DNA from: Plotosus lineatus
Taxonomy: Eukaryota > Chordata > Actinopteri > Siluriformes > Plotosidae
DNA length: 64,000 nucleotides
Assembly (NCBI GenBank): GCA_024760905.1
Contig: CM045735.1
Span: forward strand, 10,630,749 to 10,694,748
Direction of reading: 5' to 3'
In this document: positions 9,820-20,900 of the stretch, one piece after another
How positions within the stretch are numbered: position 1 is the first letter of the stretch
Layout of the letters: every line of letters begins with the position of its first letter
Notes under the pieces: model-generated
What the model was told of the DNA's origin: nothing
Seen by the model: only the letters and a program-made list of their open reading frames with translations
Database searches by the model: none
Position numbers and translations under genes: made by a program

Positions 9820-10009
9820 GGGACAATAGATGTATGGTCCATGGTACAATATGTATATGGTATATTGTACATGGTACTATAGTTGTATGGTATATGGTAC
9901 TTTAGGTACGTGGTACGATGGATATATGGCACATGGTACTATAGATTTATTGTACATGGGACGATACGTATATGGTTTGTGGTCCATGGTACTTTCGGTA
10001 CATGGTAGT
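9820..10009 (+). repeat. GGTACATGG minisatellite 8
   Basis: Like minisatellite 4 with about one extra unit (TATTGTACATGGTACTATAG). Confidence 0.8.
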
Positions 10010-10042
10010 AGTTGTTGTTATGAAGAATCCTCCCTGGCTGAT

Positions 10043-10115
10043 TGGGTGTAGCGGGAGATTAGCTCAAATGTTAGAGTGCTCGCTGCGCATGCGAGAGGTA
10101 GTGGGATCGATGCCC
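10043..10115 (+). pseudogene. tRNA-Ala-like (G5 class), anticodon CGC, degenerate
   Basis: Acceptor GGGAGAT has an A-C mismatch. The loop TGCGCAT gives anticodon CGC with U33 replaced by G. The T-stem is GTGGG/CCCAC. Counterpart of 4698. Confidence 0.6.
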
Positions 10116-10187
10116 ACATCCTCCAACTGACATTTTCTCCAAACCAAACGATTCCTCCTCAGAAAACTCTTCTTGTGGACAGGTCAT

Positions 10188-10320
10188 TCTCAAAAAATTA
10201 GCATATTGTGAAAAACATTACACTTCCATCTGTTTTACATTCATTAAACACAACTGAAGTAGTTCAAGCCTTTTATTGTTTTAATATTGATAATTTTGGC
10301 AGACTCCAGGCATTGATTCT
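10188..10320 (+). mobile_element. Terminal fragment of a fish DNA transposon, copy 2
   Basis: Duplicate of 4828-4960, carried by the tandem duplication. Confidence 0.5.
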
Positions 10321-10818
10321 TTTTACATTTAAAACATTTTTGCGGCATGTCTTCACAAGTTGTCACTCATTGCTCGGTGTCGCCCTCCAGATGGCGGTCA
10401 GATACCAAAAGCTGTCAATGTGCACAGGCCCATCAAATCTGCTTTCAATCTGCTCTGAAACACAACCACATCCAGATGAAACTTGACTGCTGATTATGAA
10501 ATTTAAGATATCATCTCGCCAGAGTGAATCCTGATGAGGATGAAGTGGTTGAGTGAATGAAAGGTTTGAACAATAAACTTTTTTTTTCCTGCTCCACTGT
10601 ATTCATCCCACAAGGGAAATTATTGCCTCTGCATTCAACCTGACCAAGTGATCACACATCACACACTCATCACTCACACTTACACAGTCATCACTCACAG
10701 TTACACACTCACACACACATTTGAGCACATGGAGAGCACACTTCCAAAAAATGGGATTTCTCATGTTTAACTTAAACGACAGCCAAATATGAGTGCCCGA
10801 CCGGTGCAGGACTCTGTC

Positions 10819-10963
10819 TGTACATGGTACTATAGTTATATGGTACATGGTATATGGTACGATAGGTACATGGTACAATGGATATCTGGCACATGGTACT
10901 TTAGATTTATTGTATATGGGACGATACATATATGGTATGTAGTACTTGAGGTACATGGTAGTA
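10819..10963 (+). repeat. GGTACATGG minisatellite 9
   Basis: Copy of minisatellite 5, with a longer (GTT)n run after it. Confidence 0.78.
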
Positions 10964-11014
10964 GTTGTTGTTGTTGTTGTTATGAAGAATCCTCCCTGGC
11001 TGGTTGGGTGTAGC

Positions 11015-11087
11015 GGGGGATTAGCTCAAATGGTAGAGTGCTTGCTTAGCATGCGAGAGGTAGTGGGATCGATGCCCGCATCCTCCA
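11015..11087 (+). tRNA. tRNA-Ala (AGC), G5 class
   Basis: Anticodon stem CTTGC/GCGAG, T-stem GTGGG/CCCGC, TTTT in the flank (GACATTTTCTC). Intact by eye. Confidence 0.92.
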
Positions 11088-11566
11088 GGTGACATTTTCT
11101 CAAAACCGAACTCTTCCTCATCAGAAAACCCTTCGAATGCAATGATATCTCAGAAGCTCCATGTTTGTGGAAATTCGAGTGAATCATCACTGTGATCACA
11201 ACAGAAGCAGGAGGAAGATGGTCCTTCAGTGCAGATGTAAATTTCTCGAATCAGAAAAAAAGACTTCAACCCACAAAATATATGATAATTTCCCTTTATC
11301 AGCGGTTGCCACAGCGAATGATTCGGTCGTGGTTTTTCCGTCGGCCTTCCTGACACAACCCTTTCACCAAGAGACCGAAGCAAGCTGACTGCTTTGCAGC
11401 CGACGTAAACCTCAAAAAATAAATAATTCTCTCTGTTTGTCTATCAACTTGAGTAACGTGTTAATTGTTTGTAGGTAAATTTTCGACGTTTTTATTCATT
11501 TTGAATGAAAAAAAATGTAAGTTTTGAAATTAAATTAATAAATAATAATGAAGCTGTGAACTGCAA

Positions 11567-11639
11567 GGGGAATTATCTGAAATGGGAGAGCGCATGCTGA
11601 GTATGTGTGAGTTTGTGGGATTGATGTCTGCATTCTCCA
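11567..11639 (+). pseudogene. tRNA-Ala-like (A5 class), anticodon AGT
   Basis: Third copy of the 1342 variant, with identical defects. Confidence 0.7.
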
Positions 11640-12015
11640 GGCACTTGCTGCTTTGTAAATATAAAACATCTCTTGCGGCATGTTTTCACTTTTTTTTTCT
11701 TTTGCTGCGACAGCTTTGTCATCCCACAAGGGAAATAATTCGCTCTGCATTTCACCCGACCAAGTGAGCGCACATCCCACACTCATCACTCACACACACA
11801 CACACACATCACCCACACTCACACACACATTTGGGCACCCGGAGAGCACACTTCCAAAAAATGGGATTTCTCATGTTTAACTTAAACTACAGCCAAGTAT
11901 GAGGACCCAACCAGTGCAGGATTCTGTCTGAGGCAGATTCTCCCATAATTCAGGTGAAAGCTGGTTGAACTCACCACACCTGGGAACGGGAACCTGGAGT
12001 GCTTCCGATTTGAGT

Positions 12016-12166
12016 GGGACAATAGATGTATGGTACATAGTACAATATGTATATTGCACATGGTACTATAGTTATATGGTATGATAGGTACGATGGATAT
12101 ATGGTACTATAGATTTATTGTATATGGCACGATACATATATGGTATGTATGAAAGGTACATGGTAG
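12016..12166 (+). repeat. GGTACATGG minisatellite 10
   Basis: Counterpart of minisatellite 6 with a few lost half-units. Confidence 0.78.
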
Positions 12167-12213
12167 TTGTTGTTATTGTTATGAAGAATCCTCCCTGGCT
12201 AGTTGGGTGTAGT

Positions 12214-12286
12214 GGGGGATTAGCTCAAATGGTAGAGTGCTTGCTTAGCATGCGAGAGGTAGCGGGATCGATGCCCGCATCCTCCA
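12214..12286 (+). tRNA. tRNA-Ala (AGC), G5 class
   Basis: Same sequence as 6859, with TTTT 8 bases downstream. Confidence 0.92.
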
Positions 12287-12609
12287 GGTGACATTTTCTG
12301 AACACCGAACTCTCCCTCATCAGAAAACCCATCGAGTGCAATTACATCTCAGAAGCTCCATGTTTGTGGAAATTCGAGTGAATCATCACTGTGATCACTC
12401 CAGAAGCAGGAGGAAGATGGTTGGTCACTTCAGTGCATATGGAAGTTGACAAAAAAAGAAATAAAGAATGAAGCCACAATGAACATATAATTCTCGATAT
12501 TTCTCTATCAACTTGAGCAATGTGCTCGCCTTTTTTTATTCATTTTCAATTATGGAAATCATTTCTCAAATAATAATTATATTAATAATAGTAAAATCAC
12601 AGCCTGTCA

Positions 12610-12682
12610 GGGGAATTAGCTCAAATGGGAGAGCGCATGCTTCGCATGTGTGAGGTAGTGGGATCGATACCTGCATTCTCCA
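12610..12682 (+). tRNA. tRNA-Ala (CGC), A5 class
   Basis: Acceptor GGGGAAT/ATTCTCC (G3.U70), D-stem GCTC/GAGC, anticodon arm CATGC-TTCGCAT-GTGTG with U33 kept, T-arm GTGGG-ATCGATA-CCTGC. All stems close with wobbles only. It is a plausible working tRNA-Ala(CGC). Its position is the one lost to the RTE fragment in copies 1 and 2. TTTT follows 13 bases downstream. Confidence 0.85.
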
Positions 12683-13235
12683 AGCACTTGTTTCATTTTA
12701 AATTTCAAACATCGCTTGCGGAATGTTTTCACAAATTGTCGAGCATGGCTCAGTGTCGCCCTCTCGGTGGCGATTGCATACCACAGAACAGTCCGCGTGT
12801 GCAGGCCCATCAAATCTGTTTTAAATCTCTTCGAAGCATTATCATATCCAAATTTATGAAACTTTACTGTTGATTATGAAATTTATTTAAAAGATGATCT
12901 CTCCCAGCGTGAATCCTAATGAGGATTAAGTGATTGAAAATAAAATAAACCTTTTTTCCCTGCGACACTGTATTAATCCCACAAGGGAAATTCTTCCCTC
13001 TGCATTTCACCTGACCAAGTGATCACACATCACACATTCATCACTCACACACACACATTTGGGCACCTGGAGAGCACACTTCCGAAAAATGGGCTTTCTC
13101 ATGTTTAACTCAAACTGCAGCCAAATATGAATACCCGACCGGTGCAGGCCTCTGCCTTCGGCAGATTTTCCCATCTTCAGGTGAAAGCTGGTTGAACTGA
13201 CTTCCCCTGGGAACCCGGACTGCATCCGATCTGAG
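12683..13235 (+). repeat. S1 array spacer, full form
   Basis: The most complete S1 in this part: GCGGAATGTTTTCAC, CGCCCTCTCGGTGGCG (about 12757-12772), TGTTGATTATGAAATTT, CTTTTTTCCCTGCG, antisense SINE tail, CACA tract, GACCGGTGCAGG block. No gene is seen. Confidence 0.7.
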
Positions 13236-13480
13236 TGGTACAATAGATGTATGGTACATGGTCCAATTTGCATATGGAATATTGTACAGGGTACTATAGT
13301 TATATGGTACATGGTATATGGTACTATAGGTATATTGTATATGGTAGTGTAGATAAATTGTACATGGTACACGGTACGATGGTCTAATGGCACATGGTAA
13401 TATAGATTTATTGTACATGGGACGATACGTATATGGTACCTGGTACATGGTCCTCTCGGTATATGGTACATGGTCGTACT
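13236..13480 (+). repeat. GGTACATGG minisatellite 11
   Basis: Third copy of the minisatellite 3/7 type. Confidence 0.8.
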
Positions 13481-13529
13481 TGTTGTTGTTGTTGTTATGA
13501 AGAATCCTACCTGGTTAGTTGGGTGTAGT

Positions 13530-13602
13530 GGGGGATTAGCTCAAATGGTAGAGTGCTTGCTTAGCATGCGAGAGGTAGCGGGATCGATGCCCGCATCCTC
13601 CA
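13530..13602 (+). tRNA. tRNA-Ala (AGC), G5 class
   Basis: Same sequence as 6859, with TTTT in the flank. Confidence 0.92.
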
Positions 13603-13942
13603 GGTGACATTTTCTAAAAAACCAAACGGTTCCTCATCAGAAAACTCTTCGGGCACAATTCCATCTCAGAAGCTCCATGTTTGTGGAAATTCAAGTGACT
13701 CATCACTGTGATCACTCCATGATCAGGTGGAAGATGTTTCGTTCCTTCAGTACACATGGAAATTAAGAAAAAAAAAAGCAAGAGTGAAGCCACAAAGAAT
13801 ATAGAATTCTCTCTGTTCGTCTCTCAACTTGAGCAATGTGTGAATTCTTTGGAGAGAAATTTTCACCTTTTGTATTAATTTTGAATTTGAAATGTAATTT
13901 CTGAAATAATAATATTAATGATAGTAAAACCATGACCAGTAA

Positions 13943-14015
13943 GGGGAATTAGCTCAAATGGGGGAGCGCATGCTTAGCATGCATGAGGTAGTGGGATCGA
14001 TGCCCGCATTCTCCA
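13943..14015 (+). tRNA. tRNA-Ala (AGC), A5 class
   Basis: The best-preserved A5 gene: acceptor GGGGAAT/ATTCTCC, D-stem GCTC/GAGC, anticodon stem CATGC/GCATG fully paired around TTAGCAT, T-stem GTGGG/CCCGC. G3.U70 is present. Confidence 0.9.
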
Positions 14016-14654
14016 AGCACGTGGTTGCGTTTAAAGTTAAAATATCTTTTGCGGCATGTTTGTCAAGTTGTTTTTTTCATTGCTCAGTGTCGCCCTCTGG
14101 ATGGCGTTCAGATACCATAGAACAGGCGATGTGCGCAGACACATCAAATCTGCTTTCAATCTCCTATTAAACATGATCATGTCCAGATGAAACTTCACAG
14201 TTGATTCTGAAATTTATTTACAAGATGATCTCTCCAGAGTGAATCCTGATGAGTGAATTCAGAAAATGAGTGAATGAAAGGTTTGTACAATAAACTTTTT
14301 TTATTTTTGCTGCTGCTACTGCACTGTATTGATCCCATAAGGGAAATTATTACCTCTGTATTTAACCTGACCAAGTGAGCACACATCACACACTCATCAC
14401 TCACACTCACACACTCACACACACACACATTTGGGCACCTGGAGAGCACACTTCCAAAAAATGGAATTTCTCATATTTAACTTAAACTTTAAGATTGGAA
14501 ATCACCATTTTCCTGTGCCACAAGTCCTAATCGGTACACAGGGTGTCTGGCACCCATCTCAGTCAGCTCTGGGCAAATGCTCAGTACACCTGGACAGCCC
14601 ACCAGGCAATCACAGGGCAGAAACACGCTGACGACTATGCAGCCTGTGATGCAG
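14016..14654 (+). repeat. S1 spacer followed by a SINE-tail fragment
   Basis: S1 (CGCCCTCTGGATGGCG near 14090; poly-T near 14300; CACA tract 14395-14430). From about 14500 a different piece follows, CACCCATCTCAGTCAGCTCT through GGACAGCCCACCAGGCAATC. It is the antisense 3' body of the tRNA-derived SINE described at 50178. Confidence 0.6.
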
Positions 14655-17318
14655 CCATGCAGAGGGTTGCGACAGGAAGGGCCTCCGGTGGAAAACATTT
14701 GCCAAGATTGATATGGAAATTATCAAAATGAAAGTCATACCAGATAGGTTGAGGCCCAGGTTAACAACAACCGCCATCGGTGCTGTGAACCTACAGGGTG
14801 CTAATGGAAATTGGACGACTGTTGGTCGAAGAAGGAGAGGCGGGAGGCGTGTCCGTAGGTGGAAAGAGAGAGGAGGAAAGGCATGAATCTCGGACTGAGA
14901 GGAGGGACTTTGAATGTTGGAACTATGACAAGAAAAGAGAGAGCTGGCTGACATGATGCAAGGAGAAAGGTGGACATACTGTGTGTTCAGGAGACCAGGT
15001 GGAAAGGTAGCAAGGCTAGAAGCTTAGGAGTAGGGTTTAAGCTCTTTTTTCATGGAGTGGATGGGAAGAGAAATGGTGCAGGAGTCATCTTGAAGGAAGG
15101 GTTTGTCAGGAATGTTCTCGAAGTGAAAAGAGTGTCAGACAGAATGAAGAGTCTCAAGTTAGAAATTGAAGGTGTGATGTTCAGTGTTAGTGCTTATGCC
15201 CCACAGACAGAATGTGAGCTAGAAGAGAAGGAGAGATTCTGGAGTGAGTTCAATGAAGTATTGCAGAGTAACCCCAGAGGTGAAAGTGTGGTCATTGGGG
15301 CAGACTTCAATGGACATGTTGGTGCAGGCAATAGAAGGGACGAGGAAGTGATGGGCAGGTTTGGTCTCAAGGATGGATGTTGATAGATTTTAGAAAAGGG
15401 ATGGAAATGGCTGTGGTGAATACTTTTTTCCAGAAGAGACAAGAGCACAGGGTGACTTATAAAAGCGGAGGTCGGAGCACACAGGTAGACTACATATTGT
15501 GTAATTTGAAGGAAGTCAGTGACTGCTAAGTAGTAGTGGGTAAGAGTGTTGCCAAACAGCATAGGATGGTGGTGTACAGGATGATGCTGAGCAGAGGGAG
15601 AGCAGAAGACAAAGTGGTGGAAGCTGAAAAAGGAAGAGGGTTGTGTTGTCTTCAAGGAGGAGTTGAAACAGGCTTTGGGTGGTCAGGAAGTGCTTCCAGA
15701 TGACTGGACAACTCCAGTTAATGTGATCAGGGAGACAGGCAGGAGACTACTTGGTGTGTCCTCTGGAAGGAATGTAGATAAGGAGACTTGGTGGTGGAAT
15801 GAGGAAGTGGGACAGCAAGAGGACCGACGAGAGTAAACATGAGTACAGGGAGACACAGTGTAAGGAGAAGGTCATGGTGTCAAAGGCCAAACAGAGGGCG
15901 TATAATGATTTCGAGGTTGGCAAAGGTATGTAAGTGTCTAGGTGAGGTAGCAGGAGATTTTCTGATGAGAACATTCAACAAGGTCTGAGTGAGCAGATGC
16001 TGGAGTAATGGAGGAGAAGTGTGCTGGTGCCCATTTTTAAGAACAAGAGACATGCATCGTTGTGGAAACTACAGGGGGATAAAGTTGATGAGCCATATGA
16101 TGAAATTATGGGAAAGAATAGTGGAAGCTAGACTAAAGGTAGAGGTCAGCATTTGTGAACAACAGTTTGGTTTCATGCCAAGAAAGAGCACCACAGATGC
16201 AGTGTTTGCTTTGAAGATGTTAATCGAGAAGTACAGAGAAGGTCAGAGGGAGCTGCATTGTGCCTTTGTGGGTCTGGAGAAAACACATGACAGGGTGCCA
16301 AGAGAGGAACTGTGGTATTGCAAGGACGTCTGGAGTGGAAGAAAGGTCTGTTAGAGTGGTGCAGGACATGTATGAGAGATGTAAGACAGTGGTGAGATGT
16401 GTTGTTGGTGTGAGCGAAGAGTTCAAAGTGGAGGTGGGATTTCATCTAGCGTCAGCTCTGAGCCCCTTCTTGTTTGCTCTGGTGATGGACCGGGTGACAG
16501 ACGAGGTGAGACAAGATTCCCCATGGATAATAATGTTTGGAGATGACATTGTGATCTGTCATGAGAGCAGAGAACAAGTGGAGGAAAGTCTAGAGAGGTG
16601 GAGGTCTGCCCTGGAAAGGAGGGGAATGAAGGTTTGCCTCAGTAAAAAAGAATACATGTGTGTGAACAACAAGGACACAAGAGGAACGGTGAGGTTCCAG
16701 GGAGCAGAGATAACGAAGGTGGAGGATTTTAAGTACTTCGGCTCAACAATCCAGATCAATGGAGAGTATGGAAAAGAGGTGAAGAAGCGTGTGCAGGCAG
16801 GTTGGAATGGTTGGAGAAAAGTGTTCGGTGTGATGTGTGATCAGAGGTTATCAGCAAGAATGAAAGGAAAAGGAAACAAGATGGTTTTGAGGCCAGCGAT
16901 GTTGTATGGTTTAGAAACAGTGGCTCTGGGGAGAAACAGGAGGCAGAGCTGGAGGAAGCAGAGATGAAAATGTCGAGGTTCTCTTTGGGAGTAACGAGGA
17001 TAGATAGGATCAGGAATGAGTACATCAGAGGGACAGCACATGGAAGAGGGTTTGGAGACAAAGTCAGAGAGTCTTGACTGAGATGGTTTGGACATGTACA
17101 AAGGAGGGATCGTGAGGATATTGGTCGCAGGATGCTGAGGTTGGAACAACCAGACAGAAGGCCGAGAGGAAGACCAAAGAAAAGATTTATGGATGTGGTG
17201 AAGGAGGACATGAAGGTAGTTGGAGGAAGAGCAGAAGATGCAGAGGATAGGGTGAGATGGAGGCAGATCATTTGCTGTGGTGACCCCGAAAGGGAAAGCT
17301 GAAAGGAAAAGAAGAAGA
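14655..17318 (+). mobile_element. RTE-type retrotransposon, long but inactivated copy
   Basis: The endonuclease part is seen in 14970-15383 (QETRWKGSKARS, VIGADFNGHVGAG). The RT part is seen in 15989-16354 (NYRGIKLMSHMMKLWER, FGFMPRKSTTDAVFALK) and 16260-16967 (SPFLFALVMDRVTDEVRQ). The catalytic box reads FGDDIVICH instead of FADD. The C-terminal region continues in other frames to about 17290, then the tail GAAAGGAAAAGAAGAAGAAG. Several frameshifts and a deletion in the linker (15380-15980) make it dead. The 5' boundary is uncertain: GCCTCCGGTGGAAAAC near 14680 may belong to the 5' UTR. Confidence 0.8.
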
Positions 17319-17560
17319 AGCAATCTCCAAATTAAATAACTCTGCTCCTTGTGACAAAATAAAAGACTGGGTGTGGTTCAGTCTCCACTCTGAGAATGGG
17401 TGGGTCAGTGCAGTATTCAGCATTAATATTATTGAAGAGAATGTTGTGAATGGTGGGGTAGGCTACCCGACCAGTTCACACATCTGGCTGCACCCTGAAC
17501 CTCGCTTCGTGAGACAGCTGTTCTTTTTCTTCAGAACACATTCATTCATTTTCTGAACCG
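17319..17560 (+). repeat. Recurring unit with a conserved frame (DKIKDWVWFSLHSENGW), copy 1
   Basis: Just after the RTE tail comes a block whose frame reads DKIKDWVWFSLHSENGW. It recurs at 28190-28560 (minus), 37333-37530, 39512-39725 and 45244-45560. The 3' part (CACATCTGGCTGCACC, CCTCGCTTCGTGRGACAGCTG) forms a partial inverted repeat with itself in the 45450-45530 copy. I do not recognise the protein. It may be an old exon fragment or part of a transposon. Confidence 0.5.
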
Positions 17561-17799
17561 TGAAATTTCAGTTAGGGCCCCAGCGAAGCCTAATGCCTAA
17601 TAAGTAGTTTTGAAAACTACAGTGCTGTATGTTTCAGGGAAAATGCATTTAAAGGTGTTCTTATGGATGATGATCACAACCCCCCAGTGCAGCGAGCTGG
17701 GTTGTCAAAGGCTGCCCATGTCTCTCACTGTTTCTGATGTGAAGCTGGAAAAGAAACATTGCTGACTTTCAACAAGAGGAGTTCAGAGAGAATGTCACT

Positions 17800-17872
17800 T
17801 GGAGGATGCGGGCATCGATCCCACTACCTCTCGCATGCAAAGCAAGCGCTCTTCCATTTGAGCTAATCCCCC
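17800..17872 (-). tRNA. tRNA-Ala (TGC), G5 class
   Basis: Read on the minus strand: GGGGGAT/ATCCTCC, D-stem GCTC/GAGC, anticodon arm CTTGC-TTTGCAT-GCGAG, T-stem GTGGG/CCCGC. All stems close. The minisatellite and (GTT)n leader lie on its 5' side (17880-17978), as for plus-strand genes. The 3' flank reads AGTGACATTCTC, with no TTTT close by. Confidence 0.9.
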
Positions 17873-17925
17873 ACTACTTACATGACTGGCAGGTAGGATT
17901 CTTCATAACAACAACAACAACAACC

Positions 17926-17978
17926 ATGAACCATGTACCATCGACCAATAGGACCATATACCATATATCTCTAATACC
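17926..17978 (-). repeat. GGTACATGG minisatellite 12, left half
   Basis: Reverse-orientation units (ACCATGTACCATCGACC), cut at 17978 by the non-LTR element. The right half resumes at 22013. Confidence 0.7.
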
Positions 17979-20900
17979 GTCAGCGGCGGCGGCGGCAGCC
18001 ATACGTCTCGAGAGACGATGGTGTAGCGCTATGGTAGGCATTTGCGGTAGTGACTGTAAAGGCCCAACCTAGAGTGACAGTATTTTAAACAATTATTGCA
18101 TACGAAAGGGCTTTGAGGAGCCATGGGGGCTACCCTTTCTTTCCTCTTTGCTCTTTTCTCAACTAGCTTGTTTATTCTGTTGGTTTCAGCTTTGTTGATC
18201 CCCTCGTTGACAGTGGTCTTCCAGAGCTGGCGTGTTTCAGCAGTGCCTTCCCAGGTGTTTCTGTCGATGCCAGATAATTTCATGTCCCGCTTGCACACGT
18301 CCTTGGACCGAAGCTGTGGTCTTCCTGTGCGGCGGGAGCCCTCACTCAGCTCTCCATACAACATGTCTTCAGGGATGCGCCCCTCGTCCATTCGCCGCAT
18401 GTGACCCAACCACGTAAGTCGTCTCTGGCTCAGCAGTGCGAGCAGACTTGGCATGCCAGCACGCTGTCGTACCTCGGTGTTGGTTACTCTGTCTTGCCAT
18501 TTTATATGGAGCAGACGCCTGAGACAGTGAAGGTGGAAGCTGTTGAGCCGCTTTTCCTGGCCAGCGTACGTGGACCAGGCCTCACTGCCATAAAGGAGTG
18601 TGCTGAGTACCCAGGCCTGGTAGACACGTCGCTTGGTGTTCTCTCTTAGCTGGGTATTACTCCATACACGCTTGTTCAGTTTGGACATCACTGCGGCGGC
18701 TTTCCCGATTCTGCATGAGATCTCTATGTCAAGAGAGAGAGTGTTGGTGATGGTGATGGTGGATCCCAGGTAGGTGAAGGAGTCCACGACCTCAAGCTGC
18801 GTGTTATTTATGTTGATGTTTGGGACTGTGTTTGTGCCCTGGGCCAGGATGTTTGTCTTCTTCAGGCTGATGGTCAGTCCGAATTCATTACAGGCATGGG
18901 ACAGGCGATTGACCAGCTCTTGAAGACCAGCCTCAATGTGGGACGTCAGTGCAGCGTCATCCGCGAACAGCATCTCGCGGATGAGGACCTGCCTCACCTT
19001 CGTCTTAGCGCGCAGTCAAGATATGTTAAACAATTTTCCATCTGACCTGGTGTGGATATGGATCCCTTCCTCACTGTCAGAGAAGGCATACTGAAGAAGC
19101 ATCGAGAAGAATATCCCAAAGAGTGTCGGAGCTAGGACGCAGCCTTGCTTCACACCACTGCTCACTGGGAAAGCTGCAGAAGTCCCACCATTGAAGCAGA
19201 CTGTTCTGTGCATGTCCTCGTGAAAGGAGATCACGATTTGAAGTAACCTTTGAGGACATCCAATCTTCTGCAGGAGGCTGAAGAGTCCACTTCTGCTGAC
19301 CAGGTCGAATGCTTTAGTCAGGTCTATGAAAGCAATGTACAGGGGCCTCTGCTGCTCCCGACACTTCTCTTGCAGTTGACGAAGTGAGAAGATCATATCG
19401 ACTGTGGATCGGCCTGCCCTGAAACCACACTGCGATTCTGGGTACACCCGGGAAGCAAGAATCTGAAGGCGAGTAAGGACAACAAGAGCAAAGACTTTCC
19501 CTATGATGCTAAGGAGGGAGATGCCACAGTAGCTGTTACAGTCACTGCGGTCACTCTTGTTTTTGTAGAGGGTTACAATGTTTGCATCGCGCGTATCCTG
19601 GGGGATGAACCCTTCTTTCCAGCATAAGCACAGCAGCTCATGGAGGTGCTGCAGGAGTGCTGGCTTGCCACTCTTCAAGACTTCAGGGGGGATGCCATCC
19701 TTTCCAGGGACTTTTCCACAGGCCAGACAATCAATGGCTTTGTCCAGTTCGTCCACTGAAGGCAGGTAATCCAGATCCTCCATGACAGGTAAGTTTGGTA
19801 GGGCATTTAATGCTGCATCGGTCACCACATTCTTGGTTGCGTACAGCTCCGGGTCATGTTCCACCCAGCGTTCAAGCTGCTTGCCTTGGTCCGTGATCAC
19901 CTCCCTGGTCTTGGTCTTAAGGGGTGCAGTCTTAATTGTGATTGGGCCAGTAGCTGTCTTGATGCCATTGTACATGGCCATTGCGTTGCCAGTGTCAGCT
20001 GCCATCTGGATCTTGCTGCAGAGGTTCAGCCAGAATTCATTTGCACAGCAGCGGGCTGTCTGCTGGGCCTTGTTTCGTGCAGCTTTGAGGGTGTCCCGAG
20101 TACTGGTGCTGGGGTTTTGCTTGTATGCTAGGAGGGCTTCCGTCTTGGCTTCTGTCACAGGCTGCATCTCCTCCCAGTGAGCCTCGTACCAGTCTACACT
20201 CTGACGCTCCTTTTTCCCAAAAGCGGTGAGGGCTGTTGTGTAGATAGTATCTCTTAGGAAGCTCCACTTGCTGTTGATGTCTTTTCCAGGAGTCTGCAAA
20301 GCCAACTTCTCCTTGACTGTGTCATGAAACAGTTGGATTCATTGGGGATCCCTTGAGGAGCAGGTGTTGATGCGTGGGAGGCCTTTAGTTTTAGAGTGAT
20401 GGATCCTCTTTGTTGTCAGCCATATCCTGCTTCCAACGAGGGTGTGGTCTGTGTCGCAGTCTGCGCTATGGAAACTTCTAGTGTGGAGAATGCTGCTCAG
20501 ATCCGTGCGCCTGGTGAGGATAAGGTCTAGCTGGTGCTAGTGGCAAGATCTGGGGTGTCTCCAGGAAACTTTGTGGCGGTCTTTGCACTTGAAGTATGTA
20601 TTTGTTACACACAGGCCATGATGACAGCACAGCTCCAACAACCTCTGTCCATTCTCATTCATCCTGCCTATGCCGTGGTGACCAAGGCAGGAAGGCCAGG
20701 TGTCACAGTCGGCGCCCACTCTCGCATTGAAGTCTCCTAGTAGGTAAAGTCCTTCAGTGCTGGGGATCCTGGAAATTGTATCATCCAGAGCCTCGTAAAA
20801 CTGGTTCTTGGCCTCTGGGGTGGAACTGAGTGTTGGTGCATAGATGCTGAGGAGATTTACAAAGCCTGCAGTTGTCGAGAGGCGTAAAGTGAGGATTCTC

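Larger units (their letters stand above)
9478..12548 (+). repeat. Tandem duplication, copy 3 (matches 4153-7193)
   Basis: Shared minisatellites, tRNAs and the transposon fragment at 4828/10188. It ends where copies 1 and 2 turn into RTE sequence, so this copy keeps the uninterrupted arrangement. Confidence 0.75.

Noticed and set aside
18123..20180. Plus-strand frames across 18123-20180
   Set aside because: They are antisense to the non-LTR polyprotein, whose motifs lie on the minus strand.
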